A stretch of 64,000 bases of DNA, taken from contig SSBO01000003.1 in assembly GCA_005281725.1 (NCBI GenBank), positions 333,396-397,395 of the forward strand, given 5' to 3'. The DNA is from Wuchereria bancrofti (lineage: Eukaryota; Nematoda; Chromadorea; Rhabditida; Onchocercidae). This document shows positions 51,961 to 62,500 of this stretch, piece after piece; within the stretch, counting starts at the first letter, position 1, and the number at the start of each line of letters is the position of its first letter. Position numbers and translations under genes: made by a program. The notes below the pieces were generated by a model. The model made no database searches and was not told the origin of the DNA. It saw only the letters and a program-made list of their open reading frames with translations.

Positions 51961-53443
51961 TTCCAACTGTTCAAAACTTCAGAAAAAAACCACTAAAAAA
52001 AAAAGAAATGGAAGGAGACATGTTCGTATCATCCATAAACCATCCATCCACCCATCCATTCCCTTTTGCATACTCAATAAACAATAAACAATTCGGCATT
52101 CATTCAGTTGAAGAGTCTCTTAAATGATCTGTAATTTTCTCTGAAACAAACACTTGACTCTGGCAAAAACGGAAAGATCACTTTACAAACGAAAAAAAAA
52201 AAATTTACAAATGAAAAAAAAAAAAGAAAAAATCTCTTCTAAAGAATGACATAATTTCCAGTGATTAAAAACTGATCATTCATAATCGATAAGAAATGAA
52301 AATTTTTTTTCAAACAAAATTAAATCTTTCTCCTCATAGGCTATTCCTATATCTATGTCTAATTAACGAAAATACTCCCATAACATATCACATCTTTCTT
52401 TATCAATGTAAACTCTCCAAGTAAATTTCAAAATTGCAACAGAAAGAAAGATGGAAGCTTACAAACTTCTAAAAATCACCAAATGATTCAGCTTATCTTT
52501 TCAGTATAAACAAATAAATTTTAAATTTGCATAGCGCAAAAAGGACAATTACTCCTCATCGTTAGGAATTTTAATTTGAATATATGTTGACGATATATAG
52601 CCTTAAATTGCTTTAGAGTTAGCAGTAATGCTATATTAGATAGCATACAAACCTAAGCTAGCACTTATCGTTTATCCTACTATTACACTAGAATATCAAT
52701 TACCTTCCTCCCTTCCTTCTTTGCGATTAAAAAAAAAAAACCCCCCATTCCATTGCTATTCTTTCTTTTTCTTCATTTCCTAAAAAGAAAAAAAAAAACA
52801 GATCAAATAAAAAGGGGGGGGGGAAAAAAAAAACGAAGGTCTGTCTCTCTTGTTGTTGCCTTTTCAACTAAACAAAACAAACGCTATAAATGCAAAACAA
52901 ATGGTTGTAATTTAATTAAATTTAATTGTCCTCTCAATGAGACGACGACCCATATGCTAACTATATGATTTGAAGTGGAATGAAATGAAGTGAAAATATT
53001 CATTCGAAATGAAGTGAAAATATTCATTCGATCACCTATTCCATATTTACATTTACATTACTACACTTGTAAAGATGAGTAAACAAATAGATATGTTGTA
53101 ATTTAATTAAACTTAATTGAAACTAATATGAAAAATAATCAGTTTATTGAACCAATGTACTAAAGAGCAATGTTCTTCAATAATACAAACGGTTGTTAAA
53201 ATATGTGTCAAAAAAAAAAGAAAAAAATTCCATCTTTCTCATTCAAAAAAACATAGAGAAGAAAGAAAGATGGCAACAAGCATGTATTGATGATAACTGA
53301 TAACAACAACAACAACAAATCTTTGAAATGAGCCAATTGCAGCCAGAAGATACACAACAACAAATGTATATTGTGTCGCCCACTGAAACAGACAGACACA
53401 ACATCGATCGGGTTGTTATGCTATTGAATGATGAGGAAGGGAA

Positions 53444-53460
53444 GGGGGGGGGGGGGGGGG
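53444..53460. repeat. Run of 17 G
   Basis: An uninterrupted G17 tract is unusual in AT-rich DNA; a shorter G9 tract lies near 52814-52822 next to A runs. Both may be hard to sequence and their exact length is doubtful. Confidence 0.85.
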
Positions 53461-53949
53461 TACTACTAGACTGATGAATAGGACGTCTGCAAGAGCGCCC
53501 GGAGTTGTTGCTATCGCCACTGCCTCCACCTCCGCCTTAATCACCATCAACTATTACTCCTACTATTACTAATAAATATTACTACATTAATTGTTGTTGT
53601 TGTTGTTGCTTTAGGAGAGAGAAAGAGTAGGAGGCAAAGGTGAAGTGATTTAGAAAAATTAATAAAGGAAAGAGTAGGAGGTTCGTTAAACCAAACCAAT
53701 CAAACCCGCTCATAACAAATCGAGAAAAAGACAAATGAAGAGAGAGTGTAGTAGTAGTTTATATTCTTCTTAACCTGTAGAGAAGTGAAACAGCATCAGA
53801 AATTTATATCGAACTTTCACGATATGATATGGGGAGAGTTTTGTTGATTGTATAGTGCTTTGAAATTTGGAATTGATTAATGGTCAGCTTTGGAAAAGAT
53901 TTGTGAATGAATCATCTACCCACATACTTGCTAAAAAAAACTGAAGAAA

Positions 53950-54945
53950 AAAAAAAAAAAAAACAGCGCTATAGATGCTTTTCCGATTTGAAGCCAGAAG
54001 AGATTATTAAATGATAGTCGATATGTCCAAGGCTAAACGATTATTTTAAAGTGTCCTTGTAGCTTTGACGCATTTTTCTTGCGATTGCTAATGCGAAGCT
54101 TATCATAGAGCACAATTTTAAGGCGGTAATATTCTTCCACTATGAAGATATCACCTCCAAGCGCAGTTGCGTTCTAAATAGCACAGATTCACTAATGATG
54201 ATCTGTGGTTGTTCGAAGAACAGTAGCATTGGTCACGTGGTCAGTGTAATGGGATTTTAGGATGACGTAGAAACAACGTCAATAGCAACTTCCTCATCAT
54301 CATCCTAGGCATTAAGGGGAGAGAGGGGGAAGCACTAGTGATGGCGGTAAATGACTCACAATTCAGATAAGGCTCTATAGATAGTAATCTCGGTATTTTT
54401 CTCCAACTGTTTATTGTTGATAATTTCTTATGAAATTTTCCTTATGAATCCTCTGATACAGAACTTCTGTCTTCTTTAAAATGACTTTCAGTAAGTGACT
54501 CTCAGTCCATGAAGCTATCTTGATATAAATACGAGAGCTCCCGTGACTCTTTGGAGCATCACGTTGATAGTGCAAGAATGTAACCCTGTTTCACGCTTTC
54601 ATTAGCACGAAAGACTCAGTGAGTGATTAGGTTGATATGTTAAGCGTTGCAAGATTTTCCATAAGTCTTTTCTGCTCACGAGATCAAGTGTTTTGGTGAG
54701 GTCAACAAAGGTCATGCAGAGTCTTTTGTTCTGTGTTCTCTGCACTTCTCTTGCAGTTTTTTGAGGACTATTTCTGAAATCAACTGGCTCTCAGGTAGAA
54801 GTGCTTAATGAACACTAATCTATTTAGAAGTATTCTCACAAAAATTTTACCAACTGTAGAAAACAAAGTGATACCTCGATAGTTCCCTCTTAATGAGTTG
54901 CCAAAGTGCTGCAGGTGTCTGTGTGTGTGTGTGTATGTGTATGTA
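53950..54945 (-). pseudogene. Decayed LINE (non-LTR retrotransposon) reverse transcriptase
   Basis: Read on the minus strand, several pieces in shifting frames match the RT core of LINE elements in the right order: NYRGITLFSTVGKIF (about 54840-54885), QEKCREHRTKD (about 54725-54756), FVDLTKTLDLVSRKDLW (about 54660-54710; the AFD-like catalytic block now reads TLD), ESVKQGYILA (about 54571-54600) and KKTEVLYQ (54452-54476). Stops and frameshifts separate them. The spacing from VKQG to KTEV is far too short to contain the second catalytic block (YADD/FADD), which appears deleted. The element is therefore a dead fragment. The clade is uncertain; the wording resembles elements with a VKQGCVLAP block. 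Its base composition is richer in GC than the flanks. Confidence 0.75.
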
Positions 54946-55014
54946 TATGTATATGTGATGGGATGAGATGGTCTACAAGTCTGATTTGTAGGTTACATTG
55001 TTGACTTGAAATGT

Positions 55015-55490
55015 CGAGTTTAGCCTGGAATTGGAGGGTAGAATCTAATTATGCCACCTTTTCCAAGTCCTTTTCTCTCCATAAAATAAACAGTGCTGTC
55101 CTTGTCTGTCATTACCGGAGTCTGTCTCGAACAATCAAAGTCTTGAGCCTCCCACATACGGTGTTGGATCTCTAGTGCACCTTCACCTATCATTCTCTCC
55201 CTCACCTACCGCTGTAGGATTCTAATAAATGAGGACATATCTTTCGAGCCTAAGCAATGGCTTTTTTAGGTGAAACGTAGCGTGCGCGAAACTTGTTCCG
55301 AAATCCTTAGGTCGCAGGTGTGTTTGTAAGTAGACAGATGGTTTTGCAGGGTTAACGAGTTCGGATTTGAGGTTGGAGTTGTTCTTCTCTCAAGATGGTT
55401 GCCCAAAACTAATGAGCCAGTCCTGTCCATGGACAATTCAGGCTTGGGAGCCCTAACTTGCAACTTCACGAGAGCACGCAAACCCCTCTC
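55015..55490 (-). other. GC-richer block with open minus-strand frames, unidentified
   Basis: Beside the LINE remnant, two minus-strand open stretches (55481 to 55266, and 55205 to 55020) encode polar, non-repetitive peptides such as PKPELSMDRTGSLVLGNHL and MWEAQDFDCSRQTP. The block is visibly richer in G and C than its surroundings. I see no acceptor or donor that would make these exons, and a stop separates them. A further part of the same or another transposable element is the best guess. Confidence 0.35.
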
Positions 55491-55499
55491 CTCAAGATA

Positions 55500-57990
55500 A
55501 CCCCTCCTCCGAAGACAATTTAATTAGCTTAATTAAGCATCTAGTACTGTTATACAACAACTCCTATTACTATTACTTTGCTTTATATAAGGTTGATAAT
55601 TTATTTCTCAGTAATATCCGTCTTTGTTGAGAAATCGAGCAGGGTTAAGATGTGAAGACGAAATTCTTGAGTTGCGGTATTGCAAAACAAACAATTGGAA
55701 ACAAAATGCTCCCAAACTATTTTTCAATTATTCATATATCGATAATTTCGTGCTACTCAATGCTTTGAATAGAGAAAAAGTAGAATATGGTTATTTACAA
55801 TTAGTAATTGTCTGCAAACTCAGCAGACATTTTGAATGTGGATGCCTTCCAGTACTCCATTTATAGTCTTTACCAATATAATCTTTTGCATCGTACATAG
55901 TCAGAAAATGGATCGAATACAATAAGCAAAAAAAATATGAGATATTTTAATTACAAATCTCGACTGCAATGAATATTTCCTGACGGCTGCTATACAGACC
56001 GGAAAAAGAAGCATCAGTGGAAATAAAAACGAAATTATTTTCCCTCACTGTAAGAAGGAGACTATAATAAAAATGTCTGCAATATTTCGATACGAAATTA
56101 TTGCTTTATTCTGATCTAACACTATTTTCTAGATAAAGAAGCTACAGTTAGCGAAGTTACAACATCCATACCACATAGTAATTATGATTTTCGGAAATTT
56201 TGATTCTCGTAAATAGCACAAATCGTATTTCAAAAAGTGTTTTAAAGTGGAGAAAAAGGAAAATGGATGCAAAGAAGGTAAACAGTGTGGGATATAATTA
56301 GTATGACATGCAAGGTTGAAATAAAAATATAAATTAGTGCCTCAATAATATAAATTAGGGTTGCATTATGATTATACACGAAAGATAGAGAAAGAAGGAA
56401 GACTATTAGCCAACTAAATTAGACGAATAGTTTCGGGACTAATGTGTTTCTGCACGATCATTTATTCCAAGCATTTTCCCAATGATATAATAAATCTTGA
56501 ACATAAACAACAGAGGAGCAATATTAGCCAAATACATTCAAACTATTTTTAAAATTCGGCGTTATGCTTGGATAAATTGAATAAAATCTGTTAGCTAATT
56601 ACATTAGGAAAGCAATTGGAAATTATTACAATAATCGAAGAAGTCTCCAGCCAAGTAAACCTGCTAAATCTGGATTGAAAACCTCTTTGCATCAATGACT
56701 AAACAATGTCAAAGTAAGAAAAAAAAAAATATTTCAGAAAAAAAAAAAACCAAATTGAAGGAAAACTATAATGTGCAGTTCAATATAGATTGAATATAAT
56801 GAAATGGTCTCCTAAGTAGGAAATTTCGTGATCCTCCAAAACGTCTGATAACAGTAACAGGAATCAAATTCTATTAGCATTAAGATAAAATGAAAAAATC
56901 AAAAATACGACAGTCTCTATTTGTGTAACTAAACACACCATCATGGAATATTTTGATGTTTAATGCATCTGTCTATAAATTGTAGATAAAGTTTGGATTT
57001 TGCGGGAAACAAAGTATAAGTGAAGATGAATGGAATGTATAAGCAGTTTGCAGAACGTATTAGAAGCTATGGAAGGAAAATATCATAAAAAAAAACTACA
57101 GTAAACGTTAGGAAATTTTTCAAATCGGTGAACAATGTGTTTAATTGAAATTTAAAATTTTTATTGAATGAAATTCGACAGTATGAAAAAAACAATGAAT
57201 GGCAGTACCGTTTCTGCTATCTGTCATTTCTCAAATATATCAACGAAGTATCCCGAAAAGAGGGAAAGAAAATCAGAGAACTTATAAAATGTTTCCTCAA
57301 CTGTATTCTAATTGTTATACTGAAAAAATAAACTAACATATAGCAGTTCAGAGAGGTAACATAAAACTTATGAAGAATTCCAAAGTATGTTAATCTCATT
57401 AGGGTCTCCTTCAACTGTTCCCTTAATCCAACTCAACATTCTTTCTTTCCTTTAGTTAAATTGAAAAAAAAAAAAATTCTAGTAGATATATTCAACTGAT
57501 TCTCTTAAAAATTTTGCAGTGATAGCTGTTCACCGTCTTTTAAAGCAGTACTAATAAAACTCAATTTGCACTGGAACGGCGACACAGCAGAGAAAGAGTC
57601 CTCTAAAGTTAACTCCGTCTTTTTTCATCCCTACTCCCTCCATTAATTACACTCTCTTCCTGTGCTTGCTGTCATTCCCGAATACAAACAACAACGATCG
57701 TAACAACTGCTCGTTATAAAAAAGACATTTATTTGATAAAAAGAAGATGTGAGGGTACGATATAGAGGCATTGCAGAGGATAATTTAAATAGCAATGCAG
57801 TTATGGGATCTCAAATGTGCTATACGAAATGCTAAAAAATGCAAAAATTGGAAATGTTTCTCATCATATCTTTCTAGTATGTCACATTTTTTTTTTTTCA
57901 AGCATTTTAGATAAATATTACAAGAAAGATATTCTGTGGAATGTTGAAAATTTTGAAGATCACAAATTTTAACCATCAATTAATTCTTTA
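55500..57990. other. No confident gene
   Basis: AT-rich sequence between the GC-richer block and the roadblock cluster. It should contain the promoter of the cluster. An 80-codon plus-strand open stretch at 55624-55866 is not supported by splice sites or a family match. Confidence 0.5.
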
Positions 57991-57999
57991 CTTCCTTTT

Positions 58000-58291
58000 A
58001 TGTCTGCAACTACTATGTTCTCGAATTGTTCATCTGATGATCCGACAGTGTTCGAATTTATCCATTGCTTGAATGGATCAGCGTTGTATTCTAAAAATTG
58101 CCAGAAACAAGAAAAAAAAAAGACTGCGCGGTGAATTACGTGTTTCGCGTGGTGTTTCTTTAATGGATTACTTTAGTCCCCTCAAAACAAGCAATGAATC
58201 AAACAGTGAATATGAATTTTCATGTCAAATCCTCACGTTGAATCTTCACGTCGAACACTTTGCACGTCCGCCTATTCCACTCACCAATTAA
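58000..58291 (+). CDS. Candidate small gene upstream of roadblock, frame broken at an A10 run
   Basis: An ATG at 58000 opens a 44-codon frame (MSATTMFSNCSSDDPTVFEF at its start) that stops at 58134 just after a run of ten A bases (58112-58121). One base over in frame, an ORF runs to a TAA at 58291 (ATG available at 58073, 72 residues) with the basic stretch KKKKRLRGELRVSRG followed by SLMDYFSPLKTSNESNSEYE. If the A-run were one base shorter the two would read as one protein of about 97 residues. A polyadenylation hexamer follows 20 bases after the stop. No family was recognised. Alternatives are that only the 72-residue frame is used, or that neither is. Confidence 0.4.
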
Positions 58292-58311
58292 TTATTTCCT
58301 TTACAACCGAC

Positions 58312-58317
58312 AATAAA
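58312..58317 (+). terminator. Polyadenylation signal after the small ORF
   Basis: AATAAA lies 20 bases after the TAA at 58291 and about 250 bases before the acceptor that leads into the roadblock gene. This spacing is what nematode operons show between genes. Confidence 0.45.
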
Positions 58318-58555
58318 TAATATAATTGGACTGAATCCTATTCAAAGTAACCTATGTCATAGCTAGTTGCATGCAACGAGATAGGGTTGTTTGGCTGTTT
58401 ACTTTGGGACATTAACTTTGTTAAGGCCTAATGAAATGAGAAGAGGCAAAGAGTATACTTTGCTTGGTACAGAAAATTTATATTCATACACAATAAGCTT
58501 TTGTTATCCCTCCTTTTCCATTTAGTTAGTTTATTTTTTATTTGCTAAGTGTCCA

Positions 58556-58566
58556 TGTCTTGCAGC
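58556..58566 (+). promoter_or_regulatory. Splice acceptor before roadblock ATG (probable trans-splice site)
   Basis: The sequence TGTCTTGCAG ends 12 bases before the roadblock ATG at 58577, with no plausible first coding exon upstream. The position fits spliced-leader addition to a downstream operon gene. Confidence 0.5.
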
Positions 58567-58576
58567 TGCTAAAGCA

Positions 58577-58962
58577 ATGTCAGATGTAGAGGAAACTTTG
58601 AAGAGAATTCAGAGCCAGAAGAATGTTGTTGGAGTTATTATTATGGACTCATCCGGTATAGCTTATCAGTTCGTTATCATTTCTCTTCCATTCTTTGTTC
58701 AGTTTATCTCACAACTTTAACTGCCTAGACTTTAACTTTCATAGGTCGAGCAATTCGATCAACATTGGATGATGAAGCTACACAACAACATTGTATATTG
58801 TTGCATCAATTGTGCGATAAATCAAAAAGTGTTATTCGGGAATTGGATGGCTCAAATGATCTTACATTTTTGAGGTTACGAACAAGAAAACACGAAATAA
58901 TGATCGCACCTGACAAAGACTTCTTGTTAGCTGTAATACAGAATATTACCGCGCAGTTTTGA
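58577..58962 (+). CDS. dyrb-1: Dynein light chain, roadblock type
   Basis: Subunit of cytoplasmic dynein that dimerises on the intermediate chain and helps cargo transport along microtubules. Two exons, 58577-58655 and 58745-58962, join in phase 1 and encode 98 residues, the normal length of this family. The whole protein is one roadblock/LC7 domain: [20 protein letters not shown] at the start, then [50 protein letters not shown] and [13 protein letters not shown]. The blocks [10 protein letters not shown] and NDLTFLR are the most diagnostic. It lies between a small ORF with its own polyadenylation signal and ATAD-3, all on the plus strand with gaps under about 550 bases, so it may be co-transcribed with them. 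Confidence 0.95.
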
Positions 58963-59217
58963 TTGTATAGTTTGTTGCAGTTTCTGATTCTGTGTTTGTA
59001 TGTGATAATAAGTCTTATATTTCTATTATATACAAAAAATCCAAATTAACGTTATTTCCCTGATGTAAGAGGGAGGGAACATTGGAGTGGGAAGAGGGTA
59101 CTAAAAAATATGATAAACTATTGTTGGGGTATTACAGCATAATGTGTTTTTGCTTTCAGTGTATTTTAAAAAATGAGCTAAATTTGATTGTATTATTATA
59201 TTTCGTCATCAGACCAT

Positions 59218-59223
59218 AATAAA
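59218..59223 (+). terminator. Polyadenylation signal of roadblock
   Basis: AATAAA lies about 255 bases after the roadblock stop and about 275 bases before the ATAD-3 acceptor. Confidence 0.45.
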
Positions 59224-59486
59224 ATTAATATTTTCTTCACTTTTACCCTGTTGTATCAAGGACACCTTGCGGAAGTTTCACCACGATTTTGCCACTTTCT
59301 TTTGATATGTGTTATCATACCGCTTATTACTTAGTAGTGTTGATGTAGAAACTCATTAGACCGAGTGTTGCGGTAATAGAAATTAAAAAGGCGAACCAAA
59401 CTCATTGTTTTTTCTCCATTAAGTTATTACTTTTATTTTTTGGATATGTTTACTAGCTACAAGTTAGTGATATCTTAATTCAGTAT

Positions 59487-59497
59487 TGTATTTCCAG
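59487..59497 (+). promoter_or_regulatory. Splice acceptor before ATAD-3 ATG (probable trans-splice site)
   Basis: TTGTATTTCCAG ends nine bases before the ATG at 59507. The short distance from the previous polyadenylation signal supports an SL-accepting downstream operon gene. Confidence 0.5.
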
Positions 59498-59506
59498 GCG
59501 AGCAGT

Positions 59507-62500
59507 ATGCCTAGTTTCTTTGATATACTTGGATTAGGCTCACAAGAAGGATCTTCGAAAAATATCTCACAGACAACTACTGGTGCAACATCCGGTGAGC
59601 TACAGTGTTTGGATTATGTACTTTTATTTCTGTTAGGCAACCAGCATATAAATTCGTTATGCAGCATTTTGACCGCTTTATTTGCTTCATGTTTCATGCT
59701 GTATTATATTTCGGAAGTCTTCCAGAAACTCTGAGTATATATATATAACTTAAACGAGTGATTATTCTTAGGAGATGTCATTTCCTCCTGGTGGCATTTA
59801 ATACTATTTCAAGATATCTTTGTGACTTTGCAGATCCTTGGGTGCATAAGAGGGATAACTAAGTAGATTTTTAAGTGAAATACTCAAAGTTAGTTTGATT
59901 TCAGATTCCAGTGGAAATGCATCGAAAGGAAGTAATACAGGAGCACAAACACAAATGCAAAAAGGGTATTCCTTTGATTCTTCAGCGCTGGAACGTGCGG
60001 CTGATGCTGCGCGACAGCTAGAAATGTCTCGAAATGCCAAGGAAGCATTTGAAATGGCACGATTGCAAGAATTTACGAAACAGAAAGAATATGAGGCAGC
60101 TGCTAAGGTATATTCAGGAAATAATTGTTTGAAAAGTTTGCAAGAAAATGATACACACGGACTTGAATGAGTTTTCATAGACAATGTAGTAAACATATTT
60201 ATGAGCGGCTAATTTCATGTAGAGGGAAGGTATAACGGAGCTTTACTAATTTGAACATCTTAATTCCATAGCATTTTTGTTGTCTAAATCATTTTATTGG
60301 TTTTTGACATATTCCAGCAAGCAGAAGTGCAGATACAAGCACAGCGATCAGAACAGATACGTGTCGCGGAAGAAGAAAGACGCAAAACTTTAGTTGAAGA
60401 AACAAAGCATGCACGTGCTGTAAGTAAATAGAGATTTGGAATGTATTTATTACTATTTTTTTTTTTTTTTGAAACTTGGTGTCATTTTCAAATGTCATTT
60501 TTTTAACCGTAGTGTGTTTTGGAAAGGAAAACTTTAGAGAGCAGAACATCAAGATCAATTGGCACGTAAAAGACAAGAGGAGGAGTTAACGATCAAAGCT
60601 CGCATGCAAGCTGAGAATCTAAAGAAGCAGGAAGAAAGTGTGCGAAAGCAAGAAGCCATGAGGAAAGGTAACATTTACTGCATTCAGTTCTAATTCGTTC
60701 GTGTTGTGTAACTTTTGCAAATTATTGTGGTCTGTTAATCTATTCTATATTTCTATTAATCTATTCTCGTAATGTTTGAAATCACTTATGGATTTTTCAT
60801 TCATCCCATCTCCCAAATTGTCACTTGATGAATCGATGTATTATAATATCAGTAAGTATGAATATTTTTTGAGTAAACTTGGGAGCTTTCAACAAATGAA
60901 TTTCAAAAATGTTATTAGCACATACAACAAACTATTTCAGCAACCATTGAACACGAACTGGCTTTAAAACATAAATATGATCTAGAAAAGGTTGAAGCTG
61001 AAACTAATGCTAGAGCTAAAGCCGCTCGCCAAAATCGTGATATTAATTTGGAACAATTACGTGCATCTGAAGAAGAGCGGAGAAAAACAACAATTGAGAA
61101 AATTAAGTCGGTATTTTAAGCATATGAGCGAAAGATTCCTTTAGTCACTACAAGCAGAATTGTAATTTATTTGTGACATTAGTTAGTTAATTTATTTTAC
61201 CTTCTCCATTGACATTCGTGATTTATTGCAAACTGTAATTCAATCAAAAAACTGAGACATGTTTTTCCACTTGAGGTGTTAAATCGTCAACCCAGCAGCT
61301 ACAAACATGAAATAGTTTAGCTCTATGCTATTTTCTAATGCTTTTAATGAATTTTTCGGGATCATGAAGACCTCTTGTTATTGTATTGCATCTAAAATTT
61401 TCTACAAAAAAGTAAACCATCATAAAAAGGTTAAAATATGTTAGTTTACGCTTAAAATTTGCAGGACCACTGGAACAGTCTTAGGTGTTGGACTACAAGA
61501 ATTTTTGAACGATCCAAAAAAGATCGTCTCAGCTGTTAGTATTTTTTGATTTTCTTGCTAATTTTAATTTATAAGTGTCTTAAAAGTTAAGTGGTGAGAT
61601 GATCTCTGATGTATCAATAAAAAATCAAGGAATGTATTGCGTCAGTTTATGTTATAGAGTGCATTTTATTGCCGTACTCAAAGAATTAATGATTTCTTTG
61701 ATTTTTGTGCAGGTTGCTAGTATAACTGCGCTTGCTATTGGCATGTACGGCGCTAAACGAGGCACAGCAGTTGTAGCTCGTCAGGTTGAATCTCGATGGG
61801 GAAAACCAAGTTTGGTTCGAGATACTTCACGTGTAGCATTCTCAGAACTATTCAGGCATCCAATCAAGACATTTAGAACCGCTTTTCGAACTCTGGATGA
61901 TCCTTTGAAAGGAATCGTTCTAAGTGTAAGTACTTCCTCCTAAAATGAACTTTAATAATGAATTTTATTTCTAATATTGAGGAAAGAAATTTTTCCAGCC
62001 CGAGTTGGAGGCACACTTGCGTGATATTGCAATAACTACGAGAAATACAAAACGGAATCATGGTCTTTTCCGGAACATACTGTTTTACGGTCCACCTGGT
62101 ACTGGCAAAACTCTTTTCGCCAAGGTATGTTTTAACATTAGATAAAAAATGAAAACGATATTTAACACACAAATGTACCTCGTTTTGTCCGAACATTTTG
62201 CTATTAGTATTAACATATAAAATCACATTGTTTGAATTTAAACAAACTGAATTCTATATAGAAGTGGCGGGTCAAAATAAAACATTGCTCTCTTATACTA
62301 TAATGGCATTGTCGATCTTCGAAATTACTGGAACTTTTGCTCTTTTCAGCTTTGTATCGTGATTCTATTGTTAGTAATAAATGGTAAAATAAGCTTTTGC
62401 ATTCATGATTTTGTTTCAGAGTTTGGCTCATCATTCGGGCTTGGACTATGCTGTTATGACTGGTGGTGATGTGGCACCTTTAGGACATGATGGCGTTTCT

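Larger units (their letters stand above)
48460..53940. other. Intergenic DNA upstream of the galectin gene
   Basis: It holds the 38-bp triple repeat, a TTG run (about 50080-50103), the CCG-rich island, G and A homopolymers and a 25-bp duplicate (GAAATGAAGTGAAAATATTC, near 52983-53030). No splice-supported gene was seen. Confidence 0.55.

Noticed and set aside
51813..52127. 104-codon plus-strand open frame
   Set aside because: Driven by GC-rich CCG repeats and an A-rich tail; the opposite strand is open too and no homology is seen.
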